Part shown: piece by piece, positions 46,101 through 55,283 of the stretch | Layout of the letters: every line of letters begins with the position of its first letter | How positions within the stretch are numbered: position 1 is the first letter of the stretch | NCBI RefSeq assembly: GCF_019059575.1 | Contig: NW_024881671.1 | Coordinates: 62,001-126,000, forward strand | Direction: 5' to 3' | Length of the DNA: 64,000 bases | Source: Amphibalanus amphitrite | Lineage: Eukaryota > Arthropoda > Thecostraca > Balanomorpha > Balanidae | The notes under the pieces: model-generated | Seen by the model: only the letters and a program-made list of their open reading frames with translations | Databases searched by the model: none | What the model was told of the DNA's origin: nothing | Position numbers and translations under genes: made by a program

Positions 46101-49100
46101 CTCACTGCCAGAGGAGATGTCACAGGTTAATGAAACTTGCAGGATCTAGTATCCATTATGAGTCTCACAACTTGTATATCTCGGATTTTTCCTAAAGGTC
46201 ATATGAGGTCAGGTCATTTTCGTGACCTCACCATTATAAGTCAATGGGGAAAAATGAAAACTGCTATTCTGGCGCCGGGAACGATCTCCAACTATCTCAA
46301 GCACACAGAATCGTGATTTGATGCACTCCTTGCAAGGTTAGATGCGTCACTTTTGCAATGTTGACCTTCCGTGACGTCATTTATGACGTCATCAAGGTCA
46401 TATTAGTTTTTCGTCAATAACTCTTGATCAAATTGAGCTAGCGAGTCGAGAAAGCCACCAATGGACTCCGGAAGACCTGCCGAATCGAATGATATGCGAC
46501 ATGACCTCTTTCGACCAACTTCGTGACCTGGGGGTGCTGACCTGACCTTGACCTGAGGTCAACACCCCAAGTTGACCTGACCCGGACAAAAAGTATATCA
46601 TTCGACGCGCCTGAGCGAGGCGAACACGATGCTGCCAACATCGCGGCTCTGCGGCCGTTTTTTTGCGAAGTTATTCACCCAAAACTGAACCGTACCCTGG
46701 GGCACTGGACCTGACCTCAGAGGCCACCGGTTGACCTAGGACCTTAAAATCGGGTACCAATCTCTGCGTCTCGTAACGGCGCACACGCTCGTTTTTTCCG
46801 CGACGCGCTAGCTCCAGCAGGGACGAAACGGCGAGGGGGGGGTCGTACCCGCCCCCCCCCCCCTCGGCCGGCGCGTATGTAGAAAACCAATAGGTCCGGC
46901 GAGGGTTAACAGGCTCCGACTACGATAAGTGATAACTCATCCATTCGGTATTCGCAAGTTGCGAACTTAAGACTACATAATATGATTATGTGCAGCGCCA
47001 GCAGGTGTTGACTGTCGAGAGTAAAACGGCTGTTGGTGCAATATTATTAGCATACTAATCATTGATTGCATCACCGAAATGTAGCGTAATACTTTACACA
47101 GCCACTAACGGTCTCCTTCTGTAACTTTGTAATATCACAGCTGCTGGTGAACAGCTGCTATCGTTTTCCTGAAGCTAGGGACCGGCTGGCGGTCCTGAAC
47201 TGAGAGTGGGGTGCTCGACGGCGGTCATTAGCGACACGTGGAGACCGACTGACGCTGTGTAATCGTGATGGATCAGCAGTGAATCGTGATGGATCAGCAG
47301 TGAATCGTGATGGATCAGCAGTGGACACTGCAGACGGGACAGCGGACAGATCAGTCGCGCACGTTGTCCGCTGCTGGACAGGGAACGGTTCTTGGATGCA
47401 AGGGTGTCCAGGGGACAAGAAGAGCGTCGCCGTCCGTCATATAGAAGTTCGAGTCACAATAACAAGCATGGCCTTATTTCGGTTTACTTCCAATGGTACA
47501 AGGAACATTAAAATTATGTTGAAATCACCTTTCCAATGTCTACTTAAATGACACTTCAAGGGAGCGCCATAGAAGTTCGCAAGAGTCATGAATATAAAGA
47601 CGTCCTTGAGGTAGGCTGGCTGGTGTTACAAGACCGCGTCTTCATGGCGCTGCAGCCGTTAACACATTCCCATTGTCAAATTAAACAAAGCTAGGTTGTT
47701 CTTTTCTGTCACGGTGGAGCATGTGACCCACTTTGAAGCTGGTTACAGCTCTAACGTGAATGAGATGACACCACTGTTGTGCAACATGAGATCTCTGCGT
47801 GTCAGCAGCCTCTGGAGTCACGGTAACGAACCAGTGACGTCACATACCGTGACGGCTACGTACACAAACAATGTGACTTGCATAACACTCATTTACATTT
47901 AGTTGTAGTAAAAGAGTAGCTCTACATACTCTAGGATGTAGCAGGTGTTAGGTGGATTGTATTTCAGTGCATGGCTGGTGGTCACTTATGTGTAATGGAA
48001 GCAACAAAACGAGATACAACTATGGGCGTAGGAACAGGGGGGGGGGGGGCGGTGGCTGCATGCTCCCACTTTTCAACCATTCTTTTCAGTAAATTTTTTA
48101 TCATTCAAATACAAAACTGAGAGCAGGAAATGGTTCAGCAAGGTGAGATGAGCACAAAAGTGAAAAGAATTTCTTCATAGGAGTATTGGGGCTCCCGCAA
48201 AGTGACATTGAAGTTTCGCTGCCCCCACCCCCACACACACTTTTCGTGAGGTTCCTTTCCTACGTGCATTATACAGACGACAAACACAGTACCTAAGTCA
48301 AACGCTGCATTTTCAAAGACCAAAATAAATTACTGAATTTACCAAACCAATAAAGTTGTGTAAAGCAGCGTTGCGGTCGCACTCGGCGTCAGTAACGTAA
48401 ACTGTAACGTTTGAAAGGTTCATGGCCCATGGGTCTAAAATATGCAATATAGCGCGGCCTTTTGCCCTCAACCGATGCAACACACGGAAAATAGGGCTAT
48501 GTTGTCCAGCACCAGCAGCACTGGGTGGTAAGTAGGTAATCATGTGGCTAAATGAAAACGGCACCGAACTGAAGCGGTCACGCTGCAGTGTGCTACCGGC
48601 GGTCAAGGTCGCTGGCGGGAGAGCGCGCAGCCGAAAGACCCCACTCTGTTCAGAAACACTCATTCGGGAATATATAGGAAAAATATATAGACGACGCTGT
48701 TTGACTTACATGTTTCCAAGTGACAGGAGCTTGCGGGTGCTTAGAGCTTATACTTTGCAAACCTCGGATTTTATTTCATGAAGGTCACTTCAGGTCAGGT
48801 AGAGCACACGATAACTCTTTGCGTGTTTGATGTCACCTACGACGCCACCGAAGCTAACTATAACTATTTCAAGTAACCGTAATCTTTTGTCAAGAACTCC
48901 CAATCAAATTGCATATGCACGAGCGGGGCCCAAGGAAGAGTGTAGGTCACCAGCTAGCGTCGGGTACTCACCGCGAGACTCGAGGACCTTCTGCAGACCG
49001 GCGCGCTCCACCAGCGTCAGGAAGCGCAGCAGGCCGAGCTGGCGCAGCCGGTCGGTCAGCGCCGCCGGCTGCTGCAGCACCGGCTGGTCGCTGCTGGCCG

Positions 49101-50241
49101 CCGCCTGCAGCTCCGTCTGCGGCCCCTGCTCCTCCACTCCCGGGCCGGCCGCCGTGCCGACCTCCACCAGGTTCGAGCTGAGCTCCGCCAGCTCAAGCCG
49201 GGCCGTGGCGCCGCCCGCACCCCGCGGAGAGATCAGCTCCTCCTCGGCGGTCGGCTCGCTCTCGGGACGCACGTAGGTGGCCACCTTGTCCGAGGCTTGG
49301 CCCTGCGGCGGCAGGTAGCGGTAGCCGGTGTGCGGCGGAGACGTCGGCGGCCGAGTGTGGACGATGGTGGTCGAGTGGGTCGGTCGGGGAGGGGACAGCG
49401 GGCCCGCAGACGCTGGACCGACCACAGTGGTGTACGGAATGCCGGGGCCGGGCAGCCCGGTGGTCAGGGTGGGCAGCACACCCGTCAGGGTCTCCCGCGG
49501 CCCGACACCCACCGTCGTCGAATGGTAGTGAGAGTGGTAGTGGGTGTGGTGGTTCAGACTTCCTCCGCTGCCGGAGTGACCTCCCGTGCCTTTTCCGCCA
49601 CCAATGTGACCTCCGCTGTGACCTCCACTGCCTCCGGGGTAGCCGCCGGTTCCCTTTCCTCCAGTATGACCTCCGCTGTGACCTCCATTGCCTCCCGGGT
49701 AGCCTCCCGTGCCCTTTCCACCGCTGTGACCTCCACTATGACTTCCGCTGCCTCCGGGATAGCCACCGGTTCCTTTCCCTCCAGTATGACCTCCGCTATG
49801 ACCTCCGCTGCCTCCGGGGTATCCGCCGCTGCCCTTTCCTCCGTGACCGCCGGTGCCAGGGCCGCCTGGGTAGCCTCCGGTTCCTTTTCCTCCACTATGT
49901 CCCCCGCTGCCAGCCGGGTACCCTCCGTCTCCCTTGCCTCCTCCGGTGCCGGGGTAGCCGCCGGTGCCTTTGCCTTTGCTCGGCGGCCCGTACGAGTTGG
50001 AGGGCGGCCGCGGGCGGACGTTGGGCGGTCCGTACGTGGTCTGCGGCCGCGGCGGTCCGTAGGTCAGCGTCGGTCGGATCGGCGGTCTCGGGCGCGGAGG
50101 ACCGTAGTGAGACGGCACCTTGCTCGGTCCCGGGTACTTCCCCGAGTTACCTTTGTCCTTGCCCTTGTTGAAGAACGGGAAGAAAAAGGCGTCCGCCACA
50201 GAGACGAGGCCCAGGGCCAGCAGCACAAGATCGCACCTCAT
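34151..50241 (-). CDS. Secreted Gly/Tyr/His-rich protein with two FAS1 (fasciclin) domains (6 coding exons, complete)
   Basis: Coding exons in order are 48972-50241, 35980-36209, 35346-35505, 34986-35132, 34597-34722 and 34151-34284. All have GT/AG sites, and the phases close to 688 aa ending in TAG. A signal peptide (MRCDLVLLALGLVSVADA) is followed by four YGPP motifs (residues about 46-87), then a 20-residue-period repeat rich in GGYPGG, HSGGH and GGKGT (about 88-229), a HHTHYHSHYH run, a Pro/Thr-rich linker and two FAS1 domains. FAS1-1 (about 395-552) has VTVFAFTDEAW, LLLHHV and GGVIHVLD; FAS1-2 (about 555-685) has LTLFLPISAAF, LLYHMVPGTFYS and NGVIHIVDFVLRP. No C-terminal membrane or GPI signal is obvious, so it is probably secreted. 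FAS1 domains mediate adhesion in extracellular matrix, and YGPP/Gly-rich runs are typical of arthropod cuticle proteins; a matrix or cuticle role is inferred. Intron 1 (36210-48971) is packed with transposons. The exon-4 donor (34986) was chosen by phase and FAS1 spacing. Confidence 0.92.
35699..35956. mobile_element. 258-bp TA-flanked MITE in FAS1 gene intron 2
   Basis: TCGACACCTTTTTTTAAACT at the left is inverted as TTTAAAAAAAAGGTGTCGA at the right, with TA on both sides (35697-35698 and 35957-35958). Subterminal CCACAT/ATGTGG also pairs. It is probably mariner-type. Confidence 0.75.
36367..38752 (+). mobile_element. TTAA element, family F (host copy, 1.19 kb plus a nested insertion)
   Basis: Ends are TTAACCCGCGCGGGGCTGG and CCAGCCCCGCGCGGGTTAA; hairpin core TAAATTTTA. 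It is interrupted at 37398 by another TTAA element. Removing the insert gives about 1193 bp, matching the uninterrupted inverted copy at 51069-52263 (1195 bp). It lies in intron 1 of the FAS1 gene. Confidence 0.95.
37398..38594 (+). mobile_element. TTAA element, family B type, nested inside family F
   Basis: TTAACCCGCGACCTGGTGGGG at the left and CCCCACCAGGGCGCGGGTTAA-type right end. The hairpin core CTATTTTTTG is inverted at the other end as CAAAAAATAG. TGACGTCA occurs at 37572, 37583 and 38409. The host sequence is split exactly at TTAA, duplicated at 37398-37401 and 38591-38594. Confidence 0.95.
38749..39660 (+). mobile_element. TTAA element, family G (912 bp), sharing a TTAA with family F
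   Basis: TTAACCCGCGAGTTGCTGG to CCAGCAACTGCCGGGTTAA; hairpin core GTTAAAC in GGGGGCGTTAAACGCCCCC. Its left TTAA (38749-38752) is also the right TTAA of the preceding element. A second copy, heavily interrupted, lies at 56560-60366. Confidence 0.92.
39661..40123. other. FAS1 gene intron 1, sequence between transposons
   Basis: Contains short direct repeats (CGGTAGTCAC twice, TGGTCAGTGG) but no recognisable element or coding motif. Confidence 0.4.
40132..42010. mobile_element. 1.88-kb hAT element filled by a GGGGCACCAC minisatellite
   Basis: It is flanked by CTTGTAAT (40124-40131 and 42011-42018). Ends are CAGGGGCGGATCCA and TGGATCCGCCCCTG. From about 40195 to 41670 it is an array of 20-21-bp units, CAGGCCTGTGGTGCCCCTGG on this strand. 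An (ATAC)n tract sits at 40678-40707. The right subterminal region contains single GGGGCACCAC motifs, the likely seed of the array. No transposase is present. Confidence 0.93.
42176..44329. mobile_element. hAT-type element with GATCATAGATCC arrays, duplication GACAGTGG
   Basis: CAGACATGTGCTTGGATCCG and CGGATCCAAGCACATGTCTG are exact inverted ends flanked by GACAGTGG (42168-42175 and 44330-44337). Both subterminal zones are 35-42-bp units like GATCATAGATCCAACCCCTC. It is a relative of 13089-16161. The AT-rich interior (42360-44090) has no coding domain and includes the dispersed repeat at 43668-43805. Confidence 0.92.
43668..43805. repeat. Dispersed repeat fragment, related to 31050-31240
   Basis: It carries GGCGGCAGAAC, a G-run, GATTTTGGCATTTTAGCATT and AAAGAATGGGACCAAAA, as in the 31-kb copy. 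Confidence 0.7.
44474..45400. mobile_element. 0.93-kb TA-flanked MITE
   Basis: TA then GGGGAGACCCGGGAGGTATG at the left; CATACCTCCCGGGTCTCCCC then TA at the right. Internal copies of GGAGGTATGGGCC and GGCCCATACCTCCC form further inverted motifs. No coding domain is seen. Confidence 0.88.
45564..45867. other. FAS1 gene intron 1, with a weak tRNA-box-A-like stretch
   Basis: GGTAGGTCAGTTGGTGAGAGC near 45791 resembles a tRNA A box, but no B box follows before the TTAA element at 45868. It could be a truncated tRNA-derived SINE. Confidence 0.3.
45868..46909 (+). mobile_element. TTAA element, family A, complete (1042 bp)
   Basis: TTAACCCTCGCCGGCCGAGG to CCGGCGAGGGTTAA. The left hairpin is a G-tract, CGGGTGCCG and a C-tract. 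TTCGCGATAGCTCCGAACAC follows. TGACGTCA occurs at 46046 and AGGTCA half-sites are dense. The copy at the window start is its inverse. Confidence 0.92.
46910..48971. other. FAS1 gene intron 1, mostly unique; 21-bp triplication and a decayed hAT-like MITE
   Basis: GTGAATCGTGATGGATCAGCA is repeated three times (about 47261-47323). At 48014-48260, GGGCGTAGGAACAGGGG and GAGGTTCCTTTCCTACG face each other like the ends of the 11421 MITE, but no 8-bp duplication is clear. No exon was recognised; direct phase match across the intron argues against a hidden one. Confidence 0.45.
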
Positions 50242-51068
50242 GGCCGTTCTCCGACAAAGTCCGAGGAGCGTTACACTGAAGACGTCCCCTCAGCCCGACG
50301 CACGACGCACAAGTGCCCCTGGAGTCGGACGGAGGCCGCTGGTCGACTTTCATCTTCGGCCGGCGCCGCGCGAGGACGACACTTTTTCTCTCGATGCAAG
50401 CGGGGCGCGAATTACAAAACGGCATCCGGGCCGATACGGCGACGGGGCGGCGTCTGCGGCGCCGCGGCGGACGGGCCGGAGAACAATACGCGCTGGGTGG
50501 CGCAAAGTGACGCCGCGCCCTCCCCAGTAGCCGCGCCACGAGCGGCGCGCAATCCGTGCGAAACGGAAAACGAAAGTGCGCCGTGCCGCGGCCTCGGACG
50601 ACACGCCGGCCAGGTGGGCTGCACGTGCCGGCACGCGCCCGGCGGCGACAGAGGACTGGTAATGAACGCCGCCTCACGGACCTGCCGTGTACCGCCGCAG
50701 GCTACCTGGCAATTACACCGTCACCGTGTCGACCACGTGACGAAAACGGGGCAGCGGTGGCATCATCTTGGACAGATGCGTGGCCAGCAGACCGCATCGA
50801 CCCCACATGCAAGCGGCAATTATAGTGTCACGATGCAGCTTCTTACAATGGGATTCAGAACGCAGTGCGTTAGCGCCTGGTCCTGGACGTGACCATCGTT
50901 CATCACAACGCACGCAAAGACACAGAATGAAAGCAAGGAATGGGTTAGCAGGGGCGCGGGAACTACAGACTGGGGGGGGGGGGGGCACACCATAATAGAG
51001 ATCAACCTAGGGTACCCCCAAATCTAGTTTTCTCACCGGTTTTAGGCCACATTTTTCATCCCTTGGAT
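50242..51068 (-). promoter_or_regulatory. GC/CpG-rich 5' flank of the FAS1 gene, presumed 5' UTR and promoter
   Basis: The region upstream of the ATG (50241) is strongly CpG-rich to about 50680. No TATA box or initiator was assigned. Long open frames here on both strands come from high GC content. Confidence 0.4.
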
Positions 51069-52263
51069 TTAACCCGCGCGGGGCTGGGGTCTCCAGCCGA
51101 ACGCGCGGGGCTGGGGGGGGGGGGGGTAAATTTTACCCCCCCCCCTGTTATCTCCCGAACTAATGGTCCGATTTGGAAAATTCAAACGCCAATCAAAAGC
51201 TCTCATCACGAACAACTAAAAACTTGTACTTAATTTAAAGTTTGAGGTCAAGGTCAAGGTCAGGTCAAGGGTACAAATTGCAAGTTTCTACAGTATCGGC
51301 CTTGCACCGTAGTTGCCGAAGAATGGAGTCATGGACTGAGACTGATCGCCCAAAACGTGTTCTTAGGCTACCAAGACAATATTCGTTGCATACAATATCA
51401 TTCAGAGGTCAAGGTCAAGGTCAGTTCAGGTCAGGTCAGGTCACCAAAAAACAAAATAGGTATAGAAAAGGGCATGTGCGACACATGTTTTATGGGTCAT
51501 TTTACTCATAGAATTCAATAGGCACACTCAATAAGTGATATGGACCACCTCTGGATGAATTTCAGGTCGAGGTCAGGTCAAGGTCAGGTCAAGTGAGGTC
51601 AAATTTTGAAGTTGGTTGTTAAGGCCTAAAAAGGTGTCTATCTGATGCAGTTTTTCACGGCGAATCGAATGGTGCTATTTTTGTTTCCGTACGAGGTCTA
51701 GAACTTCCAAAAAAGTCATTTTTCAAAAATTTTGTGTGTCGTGACGTCATAAAATTTTGAATAACTCCCATATTTTTGAACCGATTCTTCTGAAATTTGG
51801 TATGTAGGTGCACATAGACCACTTCTCTGACATATATTCCGGTTTTTTTGATACTCAAAATTTTGGATTTTATAATCATTTTCCCAAAAAAGTCAGTTTT
51901 TTTAAAACAAATTTAGGCCAAAATCCAAAATTTTCAAAAAACCGAGATAGCCATTTGATAGACAAAGTAGAACTACGTATAACCTTCTTTGTTACGTCTT
52001 GATTCCTTTAAAAATGAAGATGTTAGCGGCGTTTGAAATTTTGCCGTTTTTGAGGCGAAAATGGCGAACATGACGTCACTAAAACGTCAATTTCTCAAAA
52101 AATTTCCGACGGATTTCGCTCAAATTTTCAGGGAACGTGTCAAATTGATGTAAGAAAAGGTACTGAAAGTTTGGTGGCGCTGCGCGCCGCCGTTTTTGAG
52201 ATATTGCAAAAATTCGCGAGGGGGGAGTAAAATTTACCCCCCCCCCAGCCCCGCGCGGGTTAA
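51069..52263 (-). mobile_element. TTAA element, family F, uninterrupted copy (1195 bp)
   Basis: Inverted relative to 36367-38752. The left end has an extra GGGCTGGGGTCTCCAGCC arm; the right end is CCAGCCCCGCGCGGGTTAA. At 51230-51233 it retains the single TTAA that is occupied in the other copy. AGGTCA runs at 51243-51268 include TCAAGGTCA. Confidence 0.95.
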
Positions 52264-53030
52264 AAAAAGAAAACATTTGCAAACAAAGTGTGGTATTCCG
52301 TCTCAAAGCTGTGGGGACATCGCCCCCACGGCCCCAGAACTGGGGGGGGGGCAAGCTGCCCCCACTGCCCCCCCCCCCCCCCGACTCCCGCGCCTATGTG
52401 AGTTAGGTATCCTTTCCGCGACAAGTGATTGGTGCCACACAATTTTTTGTTATTGCTCGAAACTCCTTTAGGAAAAAAGGCTGAACTTTGGAAAGCCAGA
52501 CATTTTCTTTAGGCCTTCGCTTTCTTTGGTCTTTCGCTAGGACTGGGGGAAATGACTCTCATGAAGTTATCCTAGCAATTTGTGAGACCTTTGATTAGGA
52601 GATTCAACTCTCAGGTAGACTCCTTATCCCAGCAACTTCAGAGATCTTTCGCTTGGAGATAAAACTCCCATGAAAGAGTATATTCTCGACTCCTTATTCT
52701 GAGATTTTTTATCAGGGTAATTTTTCAAAAAAATAATAAAATATGAAAGTCATCAGAGGTCAGGTTGGCCCCATTACTAAACTTCGTCTCTGAGAAAAGG
52801 TACAAAATGAGAAACTGTTCATGCAGCGCCAAACATTTGGCACCTTATCATGTACCTATCATGTTATCTCAGTAGGTATAAAGCACATGGAATTGTGATT
52901 ACATGCCCGGTTCCATGGTGCATCGAGTTTTTTTTTTTGCATTTCGAACCTTTTGTAGTGTCATATAACATGCATGACCTCACACAGGTGATAAGTTATT
53001 TGAAGCCATCCGAATGTTTGACAATATGTC
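52264..53030. other. Intergenic; decayed repeat with G/C tracts at 52318-52400
   Basis: CAGAACTGGGGG, AAGCTGCC and a long C-run ending in CGCGCCTATGTG resemble a decayed MITE terminus. The rest shows no recognisable feature. Confidence 0.35.
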
Positions 53031-53039
53031 CGCAATTAA

Positions 53040-53335
53040 CCGAGTAAGCGAGTCAGAAAAAACGCACCAATGAACTCTCATCGAGCTGCAAAACCGAATG
53101 CTATGCAGCGATATCTCCCTCGCCCAGCTTCCAGATCAAACCGGCTTTGACCTGGCCCTGAACTGACGTCAACACCGGAGTTGACCTTACCCAAACAAAA
53201 AGTAGATCGTTCAGCGGGACTAGACACTAAGAACGCAATAGTGCCAAAATCGTTGCTTCGTCGCTTTTCTGTGTAATTATTCACGGATAACCGGACCATG
53301 ACCTTTGGGTTTTTGACGATCTCATAGATCGCTGG
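53040..53335. mobile_element. Decayed fragment of a family A TTAA element
   Basis: It matches the interior of 46440-46700 through AGCGAGTC, CACCAATG, CCGAATG, GTCAACACC, GTTGACCT and CAAACAAAAAGTA with many substitutions. No ends are preserved. Confidence 0.7.
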
Positions 53336-55283
53336 TTGGCCTGAGATGCTAGACTTTTGTCATATTCACTGGTCCCGTGACGGCAAAACGGCAAGTACGC
53401 TGACTGTTCCGTAAAATTATCAAACCTAGTGCCCAAACAGCGAAAGGGTTGTAACCCCCCCTATGCAGGGGTGTTTTAGAAAACCGATACCCCGGTACGG
53501 CCACAGTTATAAGTCATAACCGATATGTAGTCAGCCCCTCCTCCCACAGTCCCACAACGTGGGGCCTCTGGTGCGCGGGTGGCCGAACTTTCCCGCTGCT
53601 CCACCGGCGGCGGCGCGTCATATTGGTCGCCGCCGGGGCGACAATTTGTTGTTACAATGGCGTCACGGTCCAACAGCCACGGCGTCACACAGCCGCCCGA
53701 ACGGGGCCAATGTCTGTCCCCGCCGCGGCGTCAACTGGACTTCGAACAAGGGAGTGTTAGAGCGAGCGAGGATGTTACTCGTATTGTCCGTCGTATAGCA
53801 GAGGAGCCGCAATAGGGTGAACGCTGGGAGATTTCAACAATAACGACTCAGCGTCTGGCAATAGTTCAATACTTTCCCGGCCAACAGTGAAAAGTCCTTT
53901 GACTAGCAAACAGAGTAAAAGTCTCCATTAAAAATCGCAATCAAGGTGTTGGAGCTGACGAAACAGTTTTGCATCTTTTCAAGACCATAATATATCGGTG
54001 AGGATTACCCGACGATCGTCGATTGAAAAAAAATGCCTACAACAATCCAGCCCTGACCCGGCTTCTGACATTTTTCACAGCATCGTCTGGTGAGCTTGCT
54101 CGTCTGCAACCACCACGAAACACAGTCTACTGCTCTAAGTAGATGGCGGACTTTCTTCACGGAGCTGAGGAACATTACAGCATCAACAGAATCTACACAC
54201 GAGCGTCGGCTAAGCCCCTGTCATGGGGCTGCGATTGAGAAGTCCCACAAAGCCATCACCAATCACCATCATGTATCCCGGTTATGTATTCACCGCTAAG
54301 AAAAATGGTTTACGCCTCCGATGAGCAATGAAACACTTAAACTGGAGATAAAAGTAGTCTGTATCTCAATAATTTCCCCAAGTGTAGGGAATTTGATATC
54401 TATTTTTGGTGGTTGTGTTATATAAGTATGTCAAGTTCAAAATAGTTTATACAGCAGCTCTATTGCATAATTAAACACATCTCACGCAACTAACCAATCC
54501 CTTAAAACGTGTTTGTCGGTCATAACCGATCAGTTAAAGAATAACAAAATTGATCAAGTTACAGCATTGAATCAACACCACAAAAAGAACTAAACTATAC
54601 ACACTCCGTAACGGAAATTGATTCGCAAATACGCCCACTACGAAATTTCAAATATGAAAGGATGCTACAGAACATGTGCAGATCAAGAGATGCCTACTAA
54701 CTGGCAGCAAAAAGTGACTCCCAAATGCAGCAATTAGCGCGACCTGCCATCGCTCGCGCAGTATCACCCAGGAGGGGAGTGAAGAGCGGCTAGTCTCTGC
54801 CACTAAATCACCACTCCTCGGACCGTTTACGAGACCGCAGCGCTCGGCGGTCCGAGTAGCAGACAGCACTCGCTCGCTTCGACAGCACAGACCGCACACA
54901 CACAGATAAGGCAGCCACAGCCCGGACCACGGAACCCTCGACTGAAGGAGTCGCCGCACCATTCACTGGTGACTCGGCAGCGCCGCGGGTCCCAGGCCAC
55001 ACTAGATTCAGCGCCAAACTGAGAAACAAGCAGAGTCGTCCCCAGCAGAGCGGTGCCGCCGCCACATCCCGGCACAGTTAGTCTTAGAGCGCACAATTAC
55101 GTCGGTAGAGCATGGACTATGGCGGACGAGAGTCTAACCAGCCGCGGCGACAGCGAAATTCACAGAGAAGACCGTTCTCAGTATGCTGCTCAGAGCAGCG
55201 CGCCTCACACTTCTGTCGTAACCCACCGACATGGGTGTGTCTGACCTGTCGCGCCCCAGTCCGGCGCGGCGCGTCCCCGGTGA
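53336..55283. other. Intergenic and CHMP3 3' flank; no gene supported
   Basis: A CpG-rich patch at 53560-53720 contains an inverted repeat (GGCGGCGGCGCG and CGCCGCCGGGGCG). A minus-strand frame near 55065-54808 looks signal-peptide-like but lacks an ATG and any partner exon. The segment before 55283 is presumed CHMP3 3' UTR. Confidence 0.4.

Noticed and set aside
49297..50892. A 531-codon plus-strand frame opposite the FAS1 gene exon 1
   Set aside because: It is the antisense shadow of a GC-rich coding exon with a signal peptide, repeat period and matching splice phase on the minus strand.
54808..55065. Minus-strand frame resembling a signal peptide (LCLFLSLALNLVW)
   Set aside because: No ATG starts the frame, no partner exon or domain follows, and it lies in the 3' flank of CHMP3.
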